From Flavobacterium okayamense (GTDB taxonomy: Bacteria; Bacteroidota; Bacteroidia; Flavobacteriales; Flavobacteriaceae): a DNA stretch of 64,000 bases. The stretch spans positions 1-64,000 of the forward strand of contig NZ_AP024749.1 of NCBI RefSeq assembly GCF_019702945.1, given 5' to 3'. Numbering within the stretch: position 1 is the stretch's first letter; the number at the start of each line of letters is the position of its first letter. Below, in pieces: positions 34,978 through 42,534 of the stretch. Made by a program: the position numbers and the translations under genes. The notes beneath the pieces were generated by a model. The model was not told where the DNA came from and did not search any database. It saw only the letters and a list, made by a program, of their open reading frames with translations.

Positions 34978-36438
34978 TTATTCAGGAATTAACCACCAAA
35001 AAGGGCGCATTTTTGCTTTCCAAATAAACGCATAATGTAATGCTAATTTTACCCAATGACCAGCTAAACCGATATCTCCAAAAGTTTTTTGAATATCCCT
35101 GCCATGGGTATCTGGATATTTTTTAAAATCTGGAACAATTGGATATGTTGTAATACTTACTCCACTACCTTGTGTCATTCCATATCCTGCAGAAGCTATA
35201 CAAGCTGCTCCCATATTACCCAAAGAGCCTTTATGATGTAACGATTCTTTCCCTTCTTTTATACTATCGATAATATTATCGGCTACTAATTTTGCAGTAA
35301 TACCAGATGGCATTCCTGTTCGTGGTGGCGATGGAAAAATATCAGTACCATTTTTACTTTTTCTAGGTTTTGAAATAGAATGAGGAGGTGCAAATGCAAT
35401 TCCTGGAGCAAAAATATTTTTATACGACGGATTTTGATACGTTTCTGGCCAATCTTGGACTGTCCATTCTTCATAAGGTTTTGGAGTGTAATCAGCATCA
35501 ACAATCATAAAACCTTTAAACAGTTTATCCGTTATATCTTGTCCTTCTTTATCATACGCTTGAAAACCATGACCCGAAAAGGCAGGTATTAACATTCCAA
35601 AATCGAAACTTTCAGTTTTATATTCACCTTCTAAATTTTCATAATGTACCAATCCATCTTCAACTTTTGTTACTCCAGCTCCTAAAATCCACTTGATTCC
35701 ACGATCTTCAAAAATCATTTCGACCATATCTTTAGATTTCATGTTGAAACCGTTATATTCCATCAACATACCATCCATACCAAAATCACCTAATTCATAT
35801 TCGTTTGAAATCCAAGTAATTTCAGCTTTATCACGAACGCCAAATTTTTGTAATTCTTTTTCAACATTTAAAATATATTCAAATGCGGCACCTTGACAAG
35901 TAGCTTTCGCATGACCTGTTCCAATAAGAATTTTTGATTTTTTATCTGATTTTTTAAGTGAATCAATTAATTTATGTAATGCTTCAGAAGCATGCTCTGC
36001 ATGGTCGTATGTACAAACCGAATACACCTTATTTGTCGCTGGTTGTAAGCCTTCTGTTAAATCAAAAGCTAATTTTGGTCCGGTTGCATTAATTAAGTAA
36101 TCGTAAGTTACTTTTTCTTGTTTTCCAAGAGTTTCACCATAAACACCTTCAACTAAAATATAAGGTTTTTGTTCAGACACATCTCCTTCTGGATGAAATG
36201 AAATTGCTTTTGCTTGTTTGTACCCAATTCCTTTTCTTTTATATAATGGCTCAAGTGGAAAGATTACATCTTTTGGTTTCATTCTTCCAATTCCAACCCA
36301 AATATTTGATGGCACCCATTGGTAATTTCTATTTGGGGAAACCACCAAAACTTCGTACTCTTTGGAAAGTTTTCTTCTTAAATGAGCCGCTGCCGTATGG
36401 CCTGCAATTCCAGCTCCAAGTATTACTATTTTTGACAT
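34978..36438 (-). CDS. sqr: Sulfide:quinone reductase-like flavoprotein
   Basis: A 486-aa FAD protein of the SQR family, which oxidises sulfide and passes electrons to quinone. The N-terminal dinucleotide fold is ILGAGIAGHTAAAHL. Three cysteines sit in SQR-like contexts: C142 (YSVCTYDHA), C181 (ATCQGAAFE) and C413 (GAACIASAG). The C-terminal ALHYAFIWKAKMRPFWWLIPE looks like the amphipathic membrane anchor. Its promoter has -7 TAATTTTG and a GTAAC-N4-GTTGC operator. Downstream is a 43-aa ORF. Confidence 0.85.
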   Translation of the reverse strand: MSKIVILGAGIAGHTAAAHLRRKLSKEYEVLVVSPNRNYQWVPSNIWVGIGRMKPKDVIFPLEPLYKRKGIGYKQAKAISFHPEGDVSEQKPYILVEGVYGETLGKQEKVTYDYLINATGPKLAFDLTEGLQPATNKVYSVCTYDHAEHASEALHKLIDSLKKSDKKSKILIGTGHAKATCQGAAFEYILNVEKELQKFGVRDKAEITWISNEYELGDFGMDGMLMEYNGFNMKSKDMVEMIFEDRGIKWILGAGVTKVEDGLVHYENLEGEYKTESFDFGMLIPAFSGHGFQAYDKEGQDITDKLFKGFMIVDADYTPKPYEEWTVQDWPETYQNPSYKNIFAPGIAFAPPHSISKPRKSKNGTDIFPSPPRTGMPSGITAKLVADNIIDSIKEGKESLHHKGSLGNMGAACIASAGYGMTQGSGVSITTYPIVPDFKKYPDTHGRDIQKTFGDIGLAGHWVKLALHYAFIWKAKMRPFWWLIPE

Positions 36439-36459
36439 TTATGATTAGTTTTGTTACAT

Positions 36460-36503
36460 CAAAATTAGATTATACCGATTTGATTAACAGCAACATTTGT
36501 TAC
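36460..36503 (-). promoter_or_regulatory. sqr promoter with GTAAC-AAAT-GTTGC operator
   Basis: -7 TAATTTTG at 36467-36460. The repeat lies at 36503-36490 with one arm mismatch, and its centre is 33 bp from the -7 centre. The ATG is 21 nt beyond. No -33 TTG. Confidence 0.65.
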
Positions 36504-36504
36504 A

Positions 36505-36532
36505 TAAAAAAGCACCGAATTGGTGCTTTTTT
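36505..36532 (-). terminator. Intrinsic terminator of cydAB
   Basis: A stem AAAAAAGCACC/GGTGCTTTTTT with a GAATT loop, directly behind the cydB stop. It also separates cydAB from the sqr promoter. Confidence 0.85.
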
Positions 36533-36536
36533 ATAT

Positions 36537-37613
36537 TTAATGTTCTCCATAACCAATGTCATCCATCTTTCCTTTAAAAACACGATATTGTATGGTAAAA
36601 TAAATAGCAACTAAAACTACTGCAATAAAAAACCAACTCATGCCAACAGACAGTCCATATTCATGAGCTGCGACATTCTCAACGGTTAACGATGGATTAA
36701 TAGTATTAGTCGATGGTAATAATTTTGGAAATATTGAAGCTACTGTTGAAGCTAATCCACCAATTAAAAACAAAGTTGAAAATATAAATCCGTAACCATC
36801 TCTTTTAAAACTTCTCACCTTGAAAAGTCCGAAAATTCCAGTAAAAGTAATTAAAGGTAAAATCCACAGAAAAGGATATTGAATAAAATTATGAAATGGT
36901 TTTGGTTCAATTATGTGCCAGATTAATAAAGAAACAATTACTAAAGCCAAAAGAATAAAATTTGCTCTAAAAATAAAAGTTTTCAATTTTTCATTTAAAC
37001 TTGAATTAGTTTTATAGATTATCCAATTAGCTCCATGAATAGTAAGAGAAACAACTGCAATTACTCCAAGTAAGAGAGTAAACCAATCTATAATTCCTTG
37101 GTGAGTTGATGTTGGACTAAATTCTGGATTCCATAACGGTAAAAAGAAATAATGTGCTTCATGAGAAGAAACTCCATTTTCTACCATGCCAAGGTTAACT
37201 CCACGAACAACATTCCCAAGAGCAACTCCAAAAAATAATGCTAAAAGTAAACTGGCTATTCCAAATGCCTTATCCCAAAGTACTTCCCACATTGGGTGAT
37301 GAATTTGTCCTCTCATTTCTAATCCAATTGCTCTAAAAATTAATAACCACAATACCATAATTAACGGTAAATAAAAACCGCTAAAAGAAGATGCATACAA
37401 TGTAGGAAATGCAAAAAACAAAACGCCACCAGCTGCGATTAACCAAACTTCATTAGCATCCCAAAATGGACCAATTGCATTAGTAATTGCCTTTTTATCT
37501 TTTTCTTCTTTTGCAAAAAATAAGTGAATGATACCTGCTCCAAAATCATATCCATCTAGCACAACATATATTGCAAGCATTAAAACTAAAACGATATACC
37601 AAAAATATTCCAT
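36537..37613 (-). CDS. cydB: Cytochrome bd ubiquinol oxidase subunit II
   Basis: Second subunit of the high-affinity bd quinol oxidase. I start it at the ATG ending 37613 (MEYFWYIVLVLMLAIYVVLDGYDFG), 4 bp after the cydA stop; the longer frame overlaps cydA and is not conserved. The product is 358 aa. The N-terminal YVVLDGYDFGAGIIHLFFA and GPFWDANEVWLIAAGG motifs are diagnostic. About eight membrane helices. Confidence 0.95.
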   Translation of the reverse strand: MEYFWYIVLVLMLAIYVVLDGYDFGAGIIHLFFAKEEKDKKAITNAIGPFWDANEVWLIAAGGVLFFAFPTLYASSFSGFYLPLIMVLWLLIFRAIGLEMRGQIHHPMWEVLWDKAFGIASLLLALFFGVALGNVVRGVNLGMVENGVSSHEAHYFFLPLWNPEFSPTSTHQGIIDWFTLLLGVIAVVSLTIHGANWIIYKTNSSLNEKLKTFIFRANFILLALVIVSLLIWHIIEPKPFHNFIQYPFLWILPLITFTGIFGLFKVRSFKRDGYGFIFSTLFLIGGLASTVASIFPKLLPSTNTINPSLTVENVAAHEYGLSVGMSWFFIAVVLVAIYFTIQYRVFKGKMDDIGYGEH

Positions 37614-37617
37614 GTTT

Positions 37618-38949
37618 TTAATGTGTTTGAGTTTGTGGTCCTTTTCTAATAATTTTTCCAACCAATAATAAGAATAACATTCCCAATAATAAATACAAGC
37701 CAATGAATCCTAAAAGGGTGAACAAGGTATTTCCAGAGGAAACTGTTGGTGATGCGCCTTCAGAAGTTCGTAACAAATTGTAGACTAGCCAAGGTTGGCG
37801 TCCCAATTCTGCAGTATACCAGCCTGTAGTGTTAGCGATATAAGGAAAAGGAATCATAAATAAAAATGCCCATAAAATCCATTTTGTTTGAAATAACTTT
37901 TTCCTAAAAAGTTGAAATGCTGCCAATGACATTAATCCAATAAAAATAGTACCTAAGCCAACCATTATATGATATCCATAATATAAACCTGATATATTGG
38001 TTGGATAAACATCTTCTTCATATTGATCTAAACCCTTTATTTCTTGTTCCCAATTTCCGTAAGTTAGAAAACTCAAAATATTAGGAACTGCAATTTTATT
38101 ATCCAATTTTTTATTCTTCACATCAGGCTGACCAATTAAAACAATTTCAGAACCACCAGTTTCGGTATGAAAAATTCCTTCCATCGCTGCAAAGGTAACC
38201 GGCTGATATTTTACTACATTTTTAGCCAATAAATCTCCTGTAGGCATTGCCACAATTACTGAAGCAATCAACCCAAAAACAACACCTGTTTTTAGAAAAA
38301 GTTTACCAAACTCGATATTCTTTTTGTTTAAAATATAAAAAGCTCCAATTCCTGCAACAACAAAAGAACTCGTAACTAACGAAGCTGCTTGGTTATGCAA
38401 ATATGAAGGCCAAAGCCAAGGATTTGTAAATAACGCTCCAAAGTTATTTAATACAAACTTTCCATTTGCTAAGATTTCATATCCTACAGGATTTTGCATC
38501 CAAGAATGCGTAGCGATGATTAAAAATCCGCTCATCCATGAACCTAAAAACACTAAAAACCCAGTTACAAAGTGTAATTTATGTCCTAATAATTTTTCAC
38601 CAAATAAAAAGAGTCCTAAAAAAGATGATTCCAAAAAGAAAGAAAACATTCCTTCCATGGCAAGTGTTTGACCAATAATCCCTCCTGTTAATTCAGAAAA
38701 TTTTGCCCAATTCGTACCAAACTGAAATTCCATTGGAATTCCTGTAACTACGCCCATGGCAAAATTTAATGCAAAAATTCGCATCCAAAATTTAGCCGCT
38801 TCGTTATATTGTTCAAGGTTTGTTCTTAAAAATTTCCATTTAAAATATACTATCATTAATGACAACCCCATCGTAAGTTGTGGAAATAAATAGTGAAAGG
38901 TAATCGTAAATGCAAACTGCATTCGATCATAGAAAAGCATTTCTTCCAT
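37618..38949 (-). CDS. cydA: Cytochrome bd ubiquinol oxidase subunit I
   Basis: Haem-bearing subunit that oxidises quinol and reduces oxygen at low oxygen tension. The 443-aa product has H19 (ITFHYLFPQLTMGLS), the GRQPW motif (TAELGRQPWLVYNLLRT) and a short Q-loop, as in CIO-type oxidases, rather than the long E. coli type (522 aa). The promoter has a GAACTTTG -7 and an FNR-type operator at 38998-39011. Co-transcribed with cydB. Confidence 0.96.
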   Translation of the reverse strand: MEEMLFYDRMQFAFTITFHYLFPQLTMGLSLMIVYFKWKFLRTNLEQYNEAAKFWMRIFALNFAMGVVTGIPMEFQFGTNWAKFSELTGGIIGQTLAMEGMFSFFLESSFLGLFLFGEKLLGHKLHFVTGFLVFLGSWMSGFLIIATHSWMQNPVGYEILANGKFVLNNFGALFTNPWLWPSYLHNQAASLVTSSFVVAGIGAFYILNKKNIEFGKLFLKTGVVFGLIASVIVAMPTGDLLAKNVVKYQPVTFAAMEGIFHTETGGSEIVLIGQPDVKNKKLDNKIAVPNILSFLTYGNWEQEIKGLDQYEEDVYPTNISGLYYGYHIMVGLGTIFIGLMSLAAFQLFRKKLFQTKWILWAFLFMIPFPYIANTTGWYTAELGRQPWLVYNLLRTSEGASPTVSSGNTLFTLLGFIGLYLLLGMLFLLLVGKIIRKGPQTQTH

Positions 38950-38967
38950 AGTAAATTATTTTACCGC

Positions 38968-39011
38968 CAAAGTTCTTTAATAAAATTAGATAAATAAGTA
39001 ACAACTATTAC
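38968..39011 (-). promoter_or_regulatory. cydAB promoter with GTAAT-AGTT-GTTAC operator
   Basis: -7 GAACTTTG (one mismatch to TAnnTTTG) at 38975-38968. The repeat lies at 39011-38998 with one arm mismatch, its centre 33 bp from the -7 centre. The ATG is 19 nt beyond. It begins right after the terminator of the candidate small RNA. Confidence 0.6.
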
Positions 39012-39012
39012 A

Positions 39013-39098
39013 TAAAAAACAAAAGCATTTTTTTAAAATGCTTTTGTACTAACCAATAAAACTAAAAACAAATCAATCTATTTCTTAGACTGAATTAT
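39013..39098 (-). ncRNA. Candidate small RNA upstream of cydAB
   Basis: Minus strand. A promoter with an FNR-type operator (39134-39147) and a perfect -7 TAAATTTG (39111-39104) should start a transcript near 39098. No ORF follows: no ATG lies near the predicted start. About 53 nt on, an 11-bp stem AAAAGCATTTT/AAAATGCTTTT (39021-39045) with a GTTTTTT tail ends it, before the separate cydA promoter. The 22 nt before the stem (39067-39046) are identical to the 3' region of the sqr operon. By analogy with FNR-activated sRNAs it may regulate mRNAs. Ends are predictions. Confidence 0.5.
39021..39045 (-). terminator. Terminator of the candidate small RNA
   Basis: An 11-bp AT-rich stem AAAAGCATTTT/AAAATGCTTTT followed by GTTTTTTATG on the minus strand. 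It stands between two promoters pointing the same way. Confidence 0.65.
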
Positions 39099-39103
39099 TT
39101 AAA

Positions 39104-39147
39104 CAAATTTAGTTTACATTTTTACCGAAGACAGTTACAAATGTTAC
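39104..39147 (-). promoter_or_regulatory. Orphan promoter with GTAAC-ATTT-GTAAC operator
   Basis: -7 TAAATTTG at 39111-39104, repeat at 39147-39134 (one arm base off), centre-to-centre 33 bp. Same architecture as the gene promoters nearby, but no coding frame follows. Confidence 0.6.
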
Positions 39148-39154
39148 AATTAAA

Positions 39155-39178
39155 AAAGCCTAGCAATTGCTAGGCTTT
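39155..39178 (-). terminator. Intrinsic terminator of the Cys-rich gene
   Basis: A perfect palindromic stem AAAGCCTAGCAA/TTGCTAGGCTTT with a T run on the minus strand. Confidence 0.8.
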
Positions 39179-39199
39179 CTGATATTAAAGAAATATTAA

Positions 39200-39430
39200 C
39201 TAATCTTCTTTTTTAGCTTCAGATTTTTTTGAAGAACAACATCCACCTGATTTAGCCTCAGTTCCACAAGATTTTTTATCAGTAGAAGCAGTTGACTTTT
39301 TATCAGAAGAACAACATCCTTTTTTAGCTTCAGTTGAAGCAACTTTTTTTGTTTGTTTTGGTTCTTGAGCATTAGCATCTACAGAAAACATAAAAGCTGT
39401 AATAGCTAAGATTGTGATTACTTTTTTCAT
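39200..39430 (-). CDS. Small secreted cysteine-rich repeat protein
   Basis: A 76-aa protein: signal peptide (about 1-21, ending ANAQ), then a lysine- and serine-rich chain with two similar units, STEAKKGCCSSDKK and GTEAKSGGCCSSKK, and one more cysteine (KKSCG) between. Five cysteines in about 55 mature residues and no hydrophobic core suggest a disordered metal-binding or thiol peptide of the periplasm. It lies between the cyd and copper genes. Its -7 is TATATTTG (39489-39482), without an FNR-type operator. Function unknown. Confidence 0.6.
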   Translation of the reverse strand: MKKVITILAITAFMFSVDANAQEPKQTKKVASTEAKKGCCSSDKKSTASTDKKSCGTEAKSGGCCSSKKSEAKKED

Positions 39431-39481
39431 TTTTTTATGATTTAATTTTTTGTTTTATAATTCATTTAATAGACTTAATAG

Positions 39482-39489
39482 CAAATATA
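39482..39489 (-). promoter_or_regulatory. -7 promoter element TATATTTG for the Cys-rich gene
   Basis: A TAnnTTTG match on the minus strand, 51 bp before the ATG. No inverted repeat lies 33 bp upstream. Confidence 0.5.
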
Positions 39490-39519
39490 TACATATTTTT
39501 AAATAAGCCTTGGTTTTTA

Positions 39520-41118
39520 TTATTTTTTTAAGATTTTCTTTGAGTTAAAATATTTTTGATCAAAGATAAAAGTTAGAATTACCAGTTTTTCATTTGGCGA
39601 CTCTAAATCAAATTTCATAGAATTTTTCCCAATTTTATAATCTACAATAGATCCTTCAGATATAATTTTCCCATTAATTGAAGAAATTATATAATCAAGT
39701 TTAGCTTCATACGGAGCATTAAATTCAACCTGTATAGTATCCCCTTTTACAGGATTGGGATAAACTGTAAATTCAAATGGGTTACTCCCATCAATAATTT
39801 GCGTAGATAAAGTAGGATTATAAACTAATTTCACTTCATAAATTGAAGGATCAGCACTTGTTAATCCCGTTTGATTATCTGTAAAGGCTGATGCAGATGA
39901 ACTTAAAATTCCTCCATATAAATGTCCAATTACAAATTCATTACTGGCAATATTACTCAATTGAATGACTTCGTTTGAATAATGAGGTAAATTTTTATTT
40001 GGAATAAACTCAGCTCCAGCGCCTTTTAAATTTGGCATTTCAACAGGAAATTGATATTCTTCTAAATCCCCATTACTTATTCGAGAAACTCTACTAATTG
40101 TTTTTACAAATGGAACCGTATTATCTTGAATTAATGAACCTCCTTGATAATAATACTGACTCATTCCTCCAAAAAACAAACTATGCATTTGATTTGAATT
40201 AGAATCATAAAGTCCAACTTTACCACTATGGTAATTACTCAAATATTGATTGAATTGAGTTTGTGGAAAATAACCTCCAGCTTTAATATCTACGGGATAC
40301 AAAAAAGGTAAATCTGCGCTGATTTGAAACACTCCTGAAGAAATTGTATAGCCTAACTCTCCATTAGGAAAAACTTGAGGCACTAAATTATAATCCCTTC
40401 TATGTAAATGAACCGCATCAGTAATAACATTATAGTTTGAAATAGAAAGATTACTTCCAGAATTATCAATTTCAAATTTTCTAATTGAACTTGAATAAGT
40501 TTGTGTAAAAGTAGGATTATTCATAGGATTGTAACGTCCATCAAATTGATGTCCTCCTACCAAATAAAATTCATTGCCTATTTTCCCTAATTGTCCACCA
40601 GTAATTGCAAATTCAGGACCAGATATTTGTTTAAAAAATGAATTAATTGAAGTTCCATTTTCAATTGCATTCATTAATCCAACAACATCAATTGATGTTA
40701 ATTTATCATGAGTAACATGATCATTAGCTGTTGTTGAAAATGCATAACCACCAATAATATATAAAGTATCACCATCTTGATAGAAATTCATATTCGTAGA
40801 TTGCAATTGCTCACTTAATCCAGTTGCTAAAGTTGTTACTGAAGCAGACCAAAATTGATTATTTACTACGTCTACTACATAAATAGATGTATTATTTTGA
40901 TTTTCTGGAAAAGCATTAAATGGTTGACGTGCATGTAAACCATCTTTTCTTCCTCCAATAACTAACCATTTCCCATTAGATTGCGCAAATGCATATGAAT
41001 GCAAGCCTGGCAAACCTGTTACATTAACAGGAGTTAGTACAACATCATAAGGAAATGAGCTTTGTGCCTGAGTGAATTGTAAAAAACTCAGTACAAATAA
41101 ATATAAAAACTTTTTCAT
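39520..41118 (-). CDS. Secreted kelch-type protein with T9SS sorting domain
   Basis: A 532-aa secreted protein: signal peptide ending TQAQ, several kelch-like units (WLVIGGRKDGLHARQ, LYIIGGYAFS, FYLVGGHQFDGRYNPM, LFFGGMSQYYYQGG), then a C-terminal type IX secretion type-A signal (FTVYPNPVKGDTIQVEFN ... KKILKK). The beta-propeller should sit on the cell surface or be released. It lies downstream of the HPP-tail gene (53 bp) and is probably the last gene of the operon starting at 41980. Ligand unknown. Confidence 0.75.
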   Translation of the reverse strand: MKKFLYLFVLSFLQFTQAQSSFPYDVVLTPVNVTGLPGLHSYAFAQSNGKWLVIGGRKDGLHARQPFNAFPENQNNTSIYVVDVVNNQFWSASVTTLATGLSEQLQSTNMNFYQDGDTLYIIGGYAFSTTANDHVTHDKLTSIDVVGLMNAIENGTSINSFFKQISGPEFAITGGQLGKIGNEFYLVGGHQFDGRYNPMNNPTFTQTYSSSIRKFEIDNSGSNLSISNYNVITDAVHLHRRDYNLVPQVFPNGELGYTISSGVFQISADLPFLYPVDIKAGGYFPQTQFNQYLSNYHSGKVGLYDSNSNQMHSLFFGGMSQYYYQGGSLIQDNTVPFVKTISRVSRISNGDLEEYQFPVEMPNLKGAGAEFIPNKNLPHYSNEVIQLSNIASNEFVIGHLYGGILSSSASAFTDNQTGLTSADPSIYEVKLVYNPTLSTQIIDGSNPFEFTVYPNPVKGDTIQVEFNAPYEAKLDYIISSINGKIISEGSIVDYKIGKNSMKFDLESPNEKLVILTFIFDQKYFNSKKILKK

Positions 41119-41171
41119 TTTGTTGTAAGTTAATATTGTCTGCTATATGCAGAATTATTTTAAAACTCTAT

Positions 41172-41483
41172 TTACAACGAAAACTTAGGAGGATGCCAAA
41201 TATTTGAGAAATAATTTGAAACTAAAAAGTTTCTATAAAAAACAGTAGTTTTTTCTTGTAATGGAATTAAATATATTGTAGGATAAACAGAAATCTCTTT
41301 TACAAACTGAACTGGACTAAAATTAAGGCTCATTACAATTTTACCTTTATCGCAACCTGAATCTTCACTTTTTTGACAACTCATTTCACAAGTTTTACCA
41401 AATTGCACCTTCATAGCTCTTATTGAAGGCAGAACAGTTAGTGCTATTAAGTAAAAAAGTAGTATGTAAATTTTAAATTTCAA
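41172..41483 (-). CDS. Small membrane-anchored Cys protein with WHPPK tail
   Basis: A 103-aa protein with an N-terminal hydrophobic segment (about 4-22), a cysteine cluster (KTCEMSCQKSEDSGCDKGK) and the C-terminal IWHPPKFSL. The layout, Cys cluster early and HPP near the end, is shared with the 126-aa protein at 42103-42483 beside the copper receptor. I recall such small proteins next to TonB metal receptors in Bacteroidota. A metal-related role is inferred. It follows the thioredoxin gene by 16 bp. Confidence 0.55.
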   Translation of the reverse strand: MKFKIYILLFYLIALTVLPSIRAMKVQFGKTCEMSCQKSEDSGCDKGKIVMSLNFSPVQFVKEISVYPTIYLIPLQEKTTVFYRNFLVSNYFSNIWHPPKFSL

Positions 41484-41499
41484 GTTGTAAATATATAAA

Positions 41500-41799
41500 T
41501 TAAATTGAATTAATCACTTTTTCTATAATTTCTTGTTTTGATAACACATTTGGAGTTTTCCAAACCATTTCTCCACTTTGGAACAATGCTAACATCGGCG
41601 CGCTAGAAATTGAAAACTCATCGGCTACAGTAGGAACGTCATCGATATTTACAACAAAAATACTTAAGCGTTTGCCTATTGAATTTTTAACTTGTTGTAA
41701 TGTAGGTTCAATCATAGCACAAGGTTCACAATTTGCATTTATAAATTCAATAAGGGCTAAATCTTCTTGATTTAATAATTCTCTAAATTTTTCTTGCAT
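41500..41799 (-). CDS. Thioredoxin-like protein
   Basis: A 99-aa cytoplasmic thioredoxin fold with the redox motif C-E-P-C (NANCEPCAMIEPTL) and the cis-proline region SAPMLALFQSG. CEPC differs from the CGPC of housekeeping thioredoxin, and there is no signal peptide, so a dedicated partner is likely. It lies 10 bp behind the 56-aa membrane protein and is controlled by the same FNR-type promoter. It may reduce the Cys proteins or cytochrome factors of this region. Confidence 0.85.
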   Translation of the reverse strand: MQEKFRELLNQEDLALIEFINANCEPCAMIEPTLQQVKNSIGKRLSIFVVNIDDVPTVADEFSISSAPMLALFQSGEMVWKTPNVLSKQEIIEKVINSI

Positions 41800-41809
41800 A
41801 TTTCTAATA

Positions 41810-41980
41810 TTAAAACGAACAATTAGACTGACAAACTCTATTAAAGAATACCTGAATTAAAAAAAATAATGCAAAAAGTAAAAAGAAATATTCTTCAGTT
41901 TTAAAAGCATGTACACTTATACCTACAGCTAACACCAAACGAACAATTCTCATTATATTCCAATTCTTAAATAAATTCAT
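41810..41980 (-). CDS. 56-aa small membrane protein with CQSNC
   Basis: An ATG-to-TAA frame of 57 codons, too short for usual gene finding. It begins MNLFKNWNIMRIVRLVLAVG, has a second hydrophobic stretch (about 31-46) and ends NRVCQSNCSF. NWNxMRIVRLVLGxx is the start of a YgaP/DUF2892-like family of two-helix proteins that I associate with sulfur and redox genes; the Cys pair fits. It is the first gene after an FNR-type promoter, 10 bp before the thioredoxin gene. Confidence 0.65.
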   Translation of the reverse strand: MNLFKNWNIMRIVRLVLAVGISVHAFKTEEYFFLLFALFFLIQVFFNRVCQSNCSF

Positions 41981-41997
41981 TTGTCATTAATTTATAG

Positions 41998-42041
41998 TAA
42001 AATTAGATAATTGTTTTTTTTTTAAATGTAACATATATCAC
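41998..42041 (-). promoter_or_regulatory. Promoter with GTGAT-ATAT-GTTAC operator
   Basis: -7 TAATTTTA (last base off) at 42005-41998. The repeat lies at 42041-42028 with one perfect and one weak arm, centre-to-centre 33 bp. The ATG is 18 nt beyond. The same repeat is 41 bp from the + strand -7 element, so it fits the minus operon better. Confidence 0.45.
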
Positions 42042-42071
42042 ATTCAGTAGTTAATATCTTTTTGAAATTTG

Positions 42072-42079
42072 TAGCTTTG
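42072..42079 (+). promoter_or_regulatory. -7 promoter element TAGCTTTG for the copper-receptor operon
   Basis: A TAnnTTTG match 24 bp before the ATG of the Cys-rich partner gene. No good TTG at -33. Confidence 0.5.
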
Positions 42080-42102
42080 CAAACCAATTCTTCAAAACCC
42101 AA

Positions 42103-42483
42103 ATGGAAAGTTTTTTCAAAAACAGCATTTTATTTTTAATCATTTTTAGCTTATTAAATTTAAGCCTAAAAATAGCTGTTATTCAATTTGAATATACTTT
42201 TAAAAATAAAGCTTTTATTGAAAAATATTGTGAGAACAAAAACAAACCCGAATTAAAATGTAATGGTAAATGTCATTTAAAAAAATCCATGACTTCAACC
42301 GATAGTCAAAGTGAAATTTTTCAATATTCAATTTTAGATTTAATTCCTATAAATCTCAGCCATTATATTGCTTCAAACGATATTATTCACGTTATTCGAA
42401 AAGAAAAAATTTATTCTACAAATAAATTAAGACCTAATCTTTTTCAAATCTTTATTGACCACCCTCCCCAGAATTTGATTTAA
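42103..42483 (+). CDS. Small membrane-anchored Cys protein, partner of the copper receptor
   Basis: A 126-aa protein with an N-terminal membrane segment (about 7-28), the motif ELKCNGKCHLKKSM (a C-x-x-x-C-H cluster) and a C-terminal DHPPQNLI. It lies 51 bp upstream of the OprC-like receptor gene and is likely co-transcribed. The C-x-G-K-C-x-L-x-K and terminal HPPQ pattern recurs in small Bacteroidota proteins beside TonB receptors. The likely role is copper handling in the periplasm (inferred). Compare the 41172-41483 gene. Confidence 0.6.
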   Translation: MESFFKNSILFLIIFSLLNLSLKIAVIQFEYTFKNKAFIEKYCENKNKPELKCNGKCHLKKSMTSTDSQSEIFQYSILDLIPINLSHYIASNDIIHVIRKEKIYSTNKLRPNLFQIFIDHPPQNLI

Positions 42484-42534
42484 CATACAAACTCATTTGC
42501 AAAAAAAGTTTAATCAAATTCATTCAATAAAAAA

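Noticed and set aside
36198..36614. 138-aa frame antisense to sqr and its promoter
   Set aside because: Runs through the terminator and promoter of the two flanking genes; composition is that of an antisense frame.
39482..39489. Cys-rich gene as a regulon member
   Set aside because: Good -7 element but no inverted repeat at the expected position.
42028..42041. Operator for the + strand copper-receptor operon
   Set aside because: Its distance to the + strand -7 element is 41 bp, not 33; the minus-strand operon fits the rule.
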